From Chthoniobacter sp. (GTDB taxonomy: Bacteria > Verrucomicrobiota > Verrucomicrobiia > Chthoniobacterales > Chthoniobacteraceae), in contig JANXWQ010000391.1 of NCBI GenBank assembly GCA_025351065.1, positions 1-8,461 of the forward strand: a DNA stretch of 8,461 nt. Reading direction: 5' to 3'. The position numbers and the translations under genes were made by a program. Below are positions 1-7,098 of this stretch, piece by piece (the first letter of the stretch is position 1; every line of letters begins with the position of its first letter). The notes below the pieces were generated by a model, which was given only the letters and a program-made list of their open reading frames with translations, was not told the origin of the DNA and made no database searches.

Positions 1-72
1 AGAGAGTCCGCACGAATTTTGGCGGAGCAGCCCCGACGACGCACTTTTACTGGCAATTCTACTGGCAGTTGA
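1..72 (+). CDS. Possible 3' end of an unidentified gene (partial, entering from the left edge)
   Basis: One frame is open from the first base to a TGA at 70-72 and gives 23 residues ending TFTGNSTGS. The last codons include a spaced direct repeat of TACTGGCA (48-55 and 60-67). Nothing here identifies a family. The position just beyond the 3' end of a tRNA gene makes the tail of an integrase one possibility, but that is conjecture. An open frame this short can occur by chance. Confidence 0.2.
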   Translation, partial: RESARILAEQPRRRTFTGNSTGS

Positions 73-129
73 GGGTCGAAACCCCTCTCCACAGAGCGCA
101 AATCGTTGAGAATCAGAGTGATCTCCAAG

Positions 130-204
130 TGGCTCCTGAGGTAGGGATCGAACCTACGACCGATCGGTTAACAGCCGATTGCTCTACCGCTGAGCTACTC
201 AGGA
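130..204 (-). tRNA. tRNA-Asn (anticodon GUU)
   Basis: Read on the minus strand, a full cloverleaf can be drawn. The acceptor stem TCCTGAG pairs with CTCAGGA. The D arm is GCTC-AGCGGTA-GAGC. The anticodon stem ATCGG/CCGAT encloses the loop CTGTTAA, so the anticodon is GTT, which reads asparagine codons AAC and AAU. The T arm is GTAGG-TTCGATC-CCTAC. The discriminator is G and CCA is encoded in the DNA. The total is 75 nt with the CCA at 130-132. It is transcribed divergently from the redoxin gene, which starts 94 bases away. No copy of its 3' half is seen elsewhere in the window, so there is no visible attachment-site duplication. Confidence 0.97.
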
Positions 205-297
205 ATTGTCGCTTGCGGGGCGGCATCAATGCCTCACTGTCCCGCAGTCGGCAACCATTTTTTCGATGAAACTTCCGCCCACTTTTACGCGTCCTCA

Positions 298-873
298 ATG
301 ACTGTGAAACCGCTGCTTTTTCTGCTCCTCGCGCTCGTCGCGGCGGGCTCGGTGCGGGCGGGGGAAATGGTCGCGGCGGCTGATGTGGCGGGGCGTCTGG
401 TGGTGGGGAATGACGGGCGCGTGAAGGCGACGGTGCTGATTTTTCTGGCGCACGACTGTCCGATTTCCAATGCGCTCGTGCCCGAGATGAACCGCCTCGC
501 CACTCACTTCGGCCCGCTGGGCGCGGCGTTTTATTTTGTCTATGCGGAGCGCGATTTAGCGGATGCGGACGCCGCGCGGCACGCGCGGGAATTTGCGCTC
601 GCCGCGCCGGCGACGGTGGATCGCGCGGGCACTCTGGTGGCGCGGGCGGGCGCGAAGGTGACGCCGGAGGCCGCGGTGTTTTCGCGCGCGAGCGAGGTGC
701 TGTACCGCGGGCGGATCAATGACCTTTTCGCCGCGCTCGGCCAAAAGCGCGCGGAGCCGACGACGCACGATTTGCGCGATGCGCTCGCCGCCGTGCTCGC
801 GGGCCAAGCGCCGCCGGCCGCAACCACGCCGGCCATCGGCTGTTACATTTCCACCAAACCCAGAAATCCATGA
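298..873 (+). CDS. Secreted redoxin (thioredoxin-fold) protein with a CPIS active site
   Basis: This encodes 191 residues, probably exported. A signal peptide spans residues 1-21 (charged MTVK start, Leu/Ala core, cleavage near VRA-G). The thioredoxin-like core follows: a beta strand VLIFLAHDC ends in C54-P-I-S, which replaces the usual CxxC. The helix after it (SNALVPEMNRLA) and the cis-proline segment VTPEAAVF (P123) fit a redoxin fold. A second cysteine lies near the C-terminus in IGCYIS (C182) and could act as resolving cysteine. The HDCPISN motif and late GCxI cysteine are typical of redoxins found beside secreted c-type cytochromes in Verrucomicrobia, Planctomycetes and Acidobacteria. 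Substrate and partner are unknown. The ATG at 298 is preferred over an upstream in-frame ATG at 229 because it places the signal peptide at the N-terminus. No clear ribosome-binding site is visible. The stop overlaps the next start (ATGA), so the two genes are probably translationally coupled and act together. Confidence 0.85.
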   Translation: MTVKPLLFLLLALVAAGSVRAGEMVAAADVAGRLVVGNDGRVKATVLIFLAHDCPISNALVPEMNRLATHFGPLGAAFYFVYAERDLADADAARHAREFALAAPATVDRAGTLVARAGAKVTPEAAVFSRASEVLYRGRINDLFAALGQKRAEPTTHDLRDALAAVLAGQAPPAATTPAIGCYISTKPRNP

Positions 874-2165
874 ACCATCCCGCAATCCTCTGTCTGTCAG
901 CCTTCGCCGCTGTCTCGCTCCACGCCGCCGCTGCGGATGCGCCGGTCACGTTCACGAAAAACATCGCGCCGCTGATCTTCGAGAACTGCACGCAATGCCA
1001 TCGCACCGGCGAGGTCGGGCCGTTTCCGCTGACGAATTTCGCCGAGGTGAAAAAGAAGGCGGAGACCATCGCCACCGCGCTCGGTGACCGGGTGATGCCG
1101 CCGTGGCGCGCGGACGAGGGTGCGGAAAAATTTCACGACGCGCGCGTGCTGAAGCCGGAGCAGATCGCGCTATTTGAGCAGTGGGTGAAAGCGGGCACGC
1201 CGGAGGGCGAGGCGAACGATTTGCCCCCGCTGCCGAAGTACCCCGCAGGATGGATGCTCGGCGAGCCGGACCTCGTGCTGAAGCCCGCGCAGAGTTACGA
1301 AGTCGCGGCCGAGGGGAACGACGTGTACCAGGCGTTCGTGCTGCCCACGACCTTCCCCGCGGACCGCTACGTCGCGGCGGTGCAGGTGCGGCCGGGCAAT
1401 GCCGCCGTCGTCCATCACGTCCTCCTTTTCCTCGACACCAGCGGACGCGCGCGCGAACTCGACGCCGCCTCGCCCGAGCCCGGCTATGTCTCGTTTGGCG
1501 GCCCCGGCTTTTTGCCCAATGGCTCGCTCGGCGGCTGGGCGCCGGGCAGCTTTCCGCGACGGCTGGCGGAGGGCATCGGCATGCGGCTGCCGAAGGGCGC
1601 GGACGTGGTCATGCAAGTCCACTACCACCGCACCGGCAAACCCGAGACCGACGCCACGCAGATCGGCATTTATTTTGCCAAAGAGCCGGTCGAGAAACGC
1701 ATGCGCATCTTCCCCATCCGCGCGGCCAAACTGCGCATCCCGGCGGGCGAGGCCAACTATGGTACCGAAGGCTGGCTGCCCATCCCCGCAGACGTGACGC
1801 TCCAGGCGATCATCCCGCACATGCACCTCATCGGAAAGGAAATGACCGTCACCGCGCGGCTGCCGGACGGCACGGAAAAAAAGCTCATCCATGTGCCCGA
1901 CTGGAATTTCAACTGGCAGATGAACTACCGCTTCATCGAGCCCGTGAAGCTGCCGCGCGGCACGATGATCCATCTCGCCGCGCGCTTCGACAACTCCGAG
2001 GCCAACCCGCGCAACCCCAGCAAACCGCCGCGCGAAGTGCGCCGCGGCGAAGGCACCACCGACGAAATGTGCATGGCCTTTCTCGCCTACACGGTCGATG
2101 CCGAGCACATCCCTGCGAACGGCGAAGTCACCGGTTTTCCCGACACGTTCGTCCTCGCGAAATGA
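870..2165 (+). CDS. Cytochrome c / copper type II (PHM-like) monooxygenase fusion, exported
   Basis: This encodes 431 residues. Residues 1-22 look like a signal peptide. A small cytochrome c domain follows, with haem-binding C40-TQ-C43-H44 and a probable axial methionine in MPPW (M76). From about residue 130 the protein resembles peptidylglycine alpha-hydroxylating/dopamine beta-monooxygenase enzymes, with both copper sites complete. The first-site ligands are H182-H183 (VHHV) and H251 in QVHYH. The second-site ligands are H317 and H319 in PHMH, and M400 in DEMC. The GWAPG segment (222-226) is also typical. In known relatives, one copper activates oxygen and the other passes electrons from ascorbate. 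Here the fused haem c may be the electron entry instead (inference). The substrate is unknown. The start overlaps the redoxin stop by four bases (870-873). No terminator follows directly; the next gene begins 127 bases downstream. Confidence 0.88.
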   Translation: MNHPAILCLSAFAAVSLHAAAADAPVTFTKNIAPLIFENCTQCHRTGEVGPFPLTNFAEVKKKAETIATALGDRVMPPWRADEGAEKFHDARVLKPEQIALFEQWVKAGTPEGEANDLPPLPKYPAGWMLGEPDLVLKPAQSYEVAAEGNDVYQAFVLPTTFPADRYVAAVQVRPGNAAVVHHVLLFLDTSGRARELDAASPEPGYVSFGGPGFLPNGSLGGWAPGSFPRRLAEGIGMRLPKGADVVMQVHYHRTGKPETDATQIGIYFAKEPVEKRMRIFPIRAAKLRIPAGEANYGTEGWLPIPADVTLQAIIPHMHLIGKEMTVTARLPDGTEKKLIHVPDWNFNWQMNYRFIEPVKLPRGTMIHLAARFDNSEANPRNPSKPPREVRRGEGTTDEMCMAFLAYTVDAEHIPANGEVTGFPDTFVLAK

Positions 2166-2218
2166 AACGCGCCCCGCGCTTTTCCGCTCAGCTTTCGCAA
2201 AATGCGGGATTGTTTCCG

Positions 2219-2245
2219 TGAACAAAGCCGTCAGTCTGGCGTCTG
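2219..2245 (+). promoter_or_regulatory. Possible ECF-sigma-type promoter before the small cysteine-rich gene
   Basis: TGAAC at 2219-2223 and GTCTG at 2241-2245 are separated by 17 bases. This resembles the GAAC...GTCT pattern of many extracytoplasmic-function sigma promoters. It lies about 50 bases upstream of the start at 2293. Both elements are short and the GC-rich background makes chance matches likely. Confidence 0.25.
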
Positions 2246-2292
2246 TAGTTCCCAACCGCTCGTATGAGCATCTAACCACCAGCAAACCAACT

Positions 2293-2652
2293 ATGAAAAA
2301 AATCGCACTCCTCAGCATCATCGCCCTCGCCTCGCTCGGTCTCTCCGTGCAGGCCGACGACACCGCCAAAAAAGCCGAACTCACCGCCGCCGCGGCCGCC
2401 GCCACCAAAGTCGAGGGCCAGGGCACCTGTGCCAAATGCGACCTCAAAATCGCCGACAAATGCCAGAACGCCATCATCGTTACTGGCGCGGACGGAAAAA
2501 AAGAAACCATCCTCTGCGACGCGAACGACGTGTCGAAAGCCTTTCACAGCAAGATCTGCAAAGGCGCGGAGAAAGTGACCGCCGAAGGCGTCATCACCGA
2601 GAAAGACGGCAAAAAGACCCTCGCCGTAACGAAGATCGAGCTGGCCAAGTAA
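2293..2652 (+). CDS. Small secreted cysteine-rich protein of unknown function
   Basis: This encodes 119 residues. The start at 2293 gives a classic signal peptide (MKKIALLSII, then Ala/Leu/Ser-rich, cleavage near VQA-D at 21). An upstream in-frame start at 2098 would lie inside the preceding gene and bury the signal peptide. A low-complexity Lys/Ala stretch (about 24-38) precedes a compact domain with C46-xx-C49, C57, C75 and C89, plus H85. The order is GTCAKCDLKI, then a KxETILCDAND strand, then KAFHSKIC, then a KVTAEGVITEKDGKKTLAV tail. The repeated beta pattern and the DGKK turns suggest a small OB-like or beta-barrel fold. It may resemble small exported proteins annotated only as domains of unknown function, but I cannot name the family with certainty. 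Metal binding or disulphide formation is plausible. It lies on the same strand as the redoxin/monooxygenase pair but has its own upstream gap and terminator. Confidence 0.8.
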   Translation: MKKIALLSIIALASLGLSVQADDTAKKAELTAAAAAATKVEGQGTCAKCDLKIADKCQNAIIVTGADGKKETILCDANDVSKAFHSKICKGAEKVTAEGVITEKDGKKTLAVTKIELAK

Positions 2653-2675
2653 GCCTCGCCGTCTCCACCGAGACC

Positions 2676-2719
2676 CAAACAAAAAGGACGCCCGCTAGGG
2701 CGTCCTTTTTTTTGTTTGG
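2676..2719 (+). terminator. Strong intrinsic terminator, probably bidirectional
   Basis: The stem GGACGCCC (2686-2693), loop GCTA and stem GGGCGTCC (2698-2705) are followed by eight T (2706-2713). Five A (2681-2685) precede the stem, and flanking CAAAC/GTTTG extends the pairing. The A-tract gives a U-tract on the other strand too. It therefore fits termination of both the plus-strand small gene (stop at 2652) and the minus-strand esterase (stop at 2795). Confidence 0.92.
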
Positions 2720-2747
2720 TAGCGACGGCTCTAAAAAAAGCCACCGA

Positions 2748-2780
2748 GCTGCAGGGGAAGCTGGCAGCTTCCCCTGCAGC
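2748..2780. repeat. Perfect intergenic palindrome, copy 1 of a dispersed repeat
   Basis: The 16-base arms GCTGCAGGGGAAGCTG (2748-2763) and its exact reverse complement (2765-2780) flank a single G. The central 23 bases (AGGGGAAGCTG and its mirror half) recur exactly in the repeat at 7041-7077. This copy sits between two convergent genes, just beyond their shared terminator. It has no T-tract, so it is probably a REP-like element rather than a terminator. Confidence 0.85.
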
Positions 2781-2794
2781 AAGTCGAGTCTCCG

Positions 2795-3667
2795 CTACTT
2801 CGCGAAGCCCCGCTCCTTCAGCCAGAACAGGCAATCCGCCGCCCACGGATGATGCTCGCCGCCGGCACGGCCACTACCGAGGCCCATGCCGTGCCCGCCT
2901 TTTTGGTAAATGTGCAGGTCAAATGGCACGCCCGCCTTCCGCAGCGCCGCGGCGAAATCGAGCGAGTTTTCCACTTTCACCGCGTTGTCCTCCCAAGTGT
3001 GCCAGATAAAGCACGGCGGCGTTTCCTTGGTGACCTGCTTCTCGTTGGAAAGCAGCTCGACCAACTCCGGCGCGGGCGTCTTGCCGAGCAGATTCTCCTT
3101 CGACCCGCCGTGCGTGTTCGGCCCCATCGTGATGACCGCGTAGCACAGAATCCCCAGGTCCGGCCGCGAGCTGAACCGCTCCACCGGATCGGCCGCGTCC
3201 ACCTTCCCCGCGTCGAAATGCGTCAGCAGCGTGCTCGCCAGATGCCCGCCCGCGCTCGAGCCCATGATGCCCACGCGCTTCGCGTCGATCTTCCACTCGC
3301 CCGCCTTTGCCCGCGTCAGTCGCACCGCGCGCGCCGCGTCATTCAGCATCGCGGGATGCCGGTAGCCCTTCGAGCCCAGCCGGTATTTCAAAACGATCCC
3401 CGCGATGCCGTGCTCCGCCAGCCACTCCGCGTAACCCGCGCCCTCATGCCCCGCGAGCCCGCCGTAGCCACCGCCGGGGCAGACCACGATGGCCGCGCCC
3501 GTCGCCTTGTCCGGCGTGGGGAGGAAAGCGGTGAGCGTCGGCTTGTCATCGTCCTTGTCCCCGAGCGCGCCGGGAGCGCCTTCGGGCCAAAGCGGGATGG
3601 GATCGAGCGGCGCCGCGTGGAGCGCGGCGGAGGAAAGGACGGCAGCGAGGATGGGGAGGAGGCGCAT
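2795..3667 (-). CDS. Secreted alpha/beta-hydrolase, acetylxylan-esterase / BD-FAE type
   Basis: This encodes 290 residues from the ATG at 3667. The start gives a signal peptide (MRLLPILAAVLSSAALHA, cleavage near residue 18). A longer frame from a TTG at 3703 adds 12 residues in front of it and is less likely. The mature N-terminus IPLWPEGAPGA is typical of the family. The oxyanion-hole strand is VVCPGGGYGGLAGHEG (62-77). The nucleophile elbow is G136-S-S138-A-G140. The acid is probably D227 in HTWEDNAV, and the base H259 in GGHGMGL. Relatives remove acetyl or feruloyl groups from xylan and other plant polysaccharides, so a role in polysaccharide use is likely, though the exact ester is unknown. 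It stands alone, converging on the small cysteine-rich gene. AGGGGG abuts the ATG too closely to serve as a good ribosome-binding site. Confidence 0.88.
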   Translation of the reverse strand: MRLLPILAAVLSSAALHAAPLDPIPLWPEGAPGALGDKDDDKPTLTAFLPTPDKATGAAIVVCPGGGYGGLAGHEGAGYAEWLAEHGIAGIVLKYRLGSKGYRHPAMLNDAARAVRLTRAKAGEWKIDAKRVGIMGSSAGGHLASTLLTHFDAGKVDAADPVERFSSRPDLGILCYAVITMGPNTHGGSKENLLGKTPAPELVELLSNEKQVTKETPPCFIWHTWEDNAVKVENSLDFAAALRKAGVPFDLHIYQKGGHGMGLGSGRAGGEHHPWAADCLFWLKERGFAK

Positions 3668-4174
3668 CCCCCTGCGATACCCGAAGTCACCCGCCCCGTG
3701 CAAGCCTTGCCGTGTTCCGTCCCAACTTCAGCTCGCGGAATAGTTCGAACCATGCCCAGTACTCCCGCCCCCCCAGTTCCACGATCATCCCAGTCGAAGC
3801 CTGCTCACTCAAATATCGGGGAACACTCGGATATAACCGCTGGACTCTATGCCTTGGCGCAGGTGCGTCGTATGGAATTATCCCAAAATGGAATGAATTA
3901 ACATTGCGCGTCGTCCATAAGATTTTCGGAACCAATCATTCTCAGATCACATTTGACGCTTTGACCGCATCGACCGGATGGAGCTTAGATAGTTGGATTC
4001 AAGCGGCTGCTAACCATTTCCAATTTCACGGTCACACGCTGGCAGAGTTTCACACATTGATCGAGGACGCCATATACGAAGACTTGAGGCAACGTGCCGC
4101 TACGGCAGGTGTCGAACAAGACTTGTTGGAGGCATTACGCTGGCCTCGCAATATCAAACGACGCAAGGTAATCC

Positions 4175-4189
4175 GTGTGTGTGTGTGTG
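4175..4189 (+). repeat. (GT)7G dinucleotide tract inside the SIR2-like gene
   Basis: Seven GT units plus a G lie in frame and encode part of RVCVCE, 51 bases before the in-frame TGA. A tract like this can slip during replication. The coding frame is the same on both sides, so slippage does not explain the stop. Confidence 0.8.
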
Positions 4190-4236
4190 AATTCTTGGAA
4201 AGAGAATACGCAAATGCTTCGTTATTGGGTCTAGTT

Positions 4237-4245
4237 CGATGAATG
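4237..4245 (+). other. In-frame stop directly abutting a start codon (CGA TGA ATG)
   Basis: TGA at 4240-4242 is followed at once by ATG at 4243-4245 in the same frame. A single base change could create this stop, for example CGA to TGA. The TGAATG arrangement would allow ribosomes to restart and make two SIR2 half-proteins, but no ribosome-binding site is evident. Natural selenocysteine recoding is unlikely, since no conserved Cys/Sec position is expected here. Confidence 0.6.
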
Positions 4246-4834
4246 AGCGACGCCGCAACATTCGCGATCATAAGCTTTAATGTCGAGACTCTCTTTCATA
4301 CCGTCTCCGAGTTATTCCAACGACGAGAGCATTATCAACTACCCATCCCGATTCATTCTCACCCGAAATATTGCTTTACCCGGGTGTCTACCCCTCACCC
4401 AATTCCGCGCGATGCCGATTCAAGCGAACCGAAGGTGTGTATTCACCATTGTAATGGAACACTCGCTCCGAGATTGGCCACGCAGATCATACGCCCCGAT
4501 TTCTTAACCGATGAATTGGTGTTCCTTGAACAAGACTATCTCCGGGTTGCGACTCAGTCAGCCACTTGGCCGGAAACACTTTTCATGTATCATGCAAAGC
4601 TGTCGCAGATGGTATTCGTCGGGCTTTCGATGTCGGATCAGAATATTCGACGCTGGCTTGGACTTACCGAAGAGTTTGCAGCCCGAAAACGACCAGCCGG
4701 ATCGCAACGAAGAATTCATTATTGGATCACCAAGCGGCCAGATTTGATTTTAGAGCCTGTCCTAAGCGAAGGACTAGCCCATCTTGGAGTAAGGCCCGCG
4801 TGGCTTGACTCCGAAATCTCACCGCTCTGTAGGC

Positions 4835-6799
<1,965 letters not shown>

Positions 6800-6804
6800 G
6801 GGAA

Positions 6805-6832
6805 GGGTTGAGGGTTGAAGGTTGAGGGTTGA
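6805..6832 (-). repeat. Four 7-base tandem repeats in the thiC leader
   Basis: On the plus strand GGGTTGA occurs four times in a row (6805-6811, 6812-6818, 6819-6825 with A for the first G, 6826-6832). In the transcript this is a TCAACCC-type, purine-poor run ending six bases before the thiC ATG. It occupies the place where a Shine-Dalgarno sequence would be expected, and none is visible. It may keep the start region unstructured, or may be one copy of an intergenic repeat family. Confidence 0.8.
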
Positions 6833-6839
6833 GAGGCGG

Positions 6840-6875
6840 AAAAGAAAAAGCCGTGCGCGGAGAGGCGGCACGGCT
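6840..6875 (-). terminator. Intrinsic terminator serving as riboswitch expression platform
   Basis: Read on the minus strand, AGCCGTGC (6875-6868) pairs with GCACGGCT (6856-6849) across an 11-base loop. TTTTTCTTTT then follows (to 6840 or just beyond). It lies between the TPP aptamer and the thiC start, as expected for premature transcription termination when thiamin pyrophosphate is bound. I did not find a convincing antiterminator by eye. Confidence 0.85.
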
Positions 6876-6907
6876 GAGCTTTGAAAAAGGGCGTCCTGGC
6901 GGGCGCG

Positions 6908-6992
6908 GCTCCCTGCGGCGGCATGACCCGCATCAGGTTCAAAGGGTCGTCCCGCTCGTGCGAGACCTCTCAGCCAAAAAGGCTCCCCTGCA
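6908..6992 (-). promoter_or_regulatory. TPP riboswitch aptamer (THI box)
   Basis: On the minus strand the conserved blocks occur in order. GGGGAGCC opens the aptamer, and GGCTGAGA contains the pyrimidine-sensing CTGAGA (6973-6968). GACCCTTTGAACCTGAT contains ACCTGAT (6938-6932). ATGCCGCCGCAGGGA closes it, with GCAGGGA at 6916-6910. The short hairpin GCC-TTTTT-GGC and a variable GC-rich arm fit the known architecture. It lies about 110 bases upstream of thiC. With the terminator at 6840-6875 it should switch transcription off when thiamin pyrophosphate is abundant. Confidence 0.97.
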
Positions 6993-7004
6993 AATGGTGC
7001 GCGG

Positions 7005-7032
7005 AGGATACGGGCGGGGGGAAATGAGTCAA
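7005..7032 (-). promoter_or_regulatory. Sigma70-like promoter for the riboswitch-thiC transcript
   Basis: On the minus strand TTGACT (7032-7027) and TATCCT (7010-7005) are separated by 16 bases. Transcription would begin near 6998, a few bases before the first conserved riboswitch block at about 6992. The position therefore agrees well with the aptamer. The -35 matches five of six consensus bases and the -10 four of six. Confidence 0.65.
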
Positions 7033-7040
7033 GGGTGAGG

Positions 7041-7077
7041 GCGGCTGTAGGGGAAGCTGGCAGCTTCCCCTATAGCC
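7041..7077. repeat. Intergenic palindrome, copy 2 of the dispersed repeat
   Basis: The arms from 7041 to 7059 and 7061 to 7077 pair around one central G; a single position is a G-T wobble instead of a Watson-Crick pair. The central 23 bases are identical to those of the palindrome at 2748-2780. This copy lies between the stop of the histidine kinase (7099) and the thiC promoter (7032). A hairpin here could stabilise or end the kinase mRNA, but there is no T-tract. Confidence 0.85.
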
Positions 7078-7098
7078 GCCGCCGTCCGTTCCCAAAAC

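Noticed and set aside
71..87. Small hairpin GAGGG/CCCTC beyond the tRNA as its terminator
   Set aside because: The stem is only five pairs and no T-tract follows on the minus strand.
69..269. Open frame of 66 residues across the tRNA
   Set aside because: It is the antisense reading of tRNA-Asn, a common false gene call with the GIEPTTDRLTADCSTAELL-type peptide.
1170..2510. Long minus-strand frame of 446 residues
   Set aside because: It is antisense to the copper monooxygenase and the small secreted gene, has no recognisable motif, and arises from high third-position GC.
2849..3901. Plus-strand frame of 350 residues
   Set aside because: It is antisense to the esterase, whose catalytic motifs and signal peptide are intact; the frame itself is Arg/His/Ala-rich without domain features.
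4175..4189. GT tract as the cause of gene disruption by frameshift
   Set aside because: SIR2 motifs before the tract and after the stop are in the same frame, so the lesion is a point nonsense change rather than a slip.
4240..4242. TGA as a selenocysteine codon
   Set aside because: No SECIS-like hairpin stands out after it, and SIR2 proteins have no known selenocysteine position between GAGAS and the FNVETL block.
3668..4834. Complete anti-phage defence system around the SIR2-like gene
   Set aside because: No Argonaute, HerA, TIR, STAND or other partner gene is present, and the SIR2 frame itself is broken.
6800..6871. N-terminal extension of ThiC by 24 residues
   Set aside because: It would be translated from the terminator hairpin and the heptad repeats, which are regulatory leader sequence.
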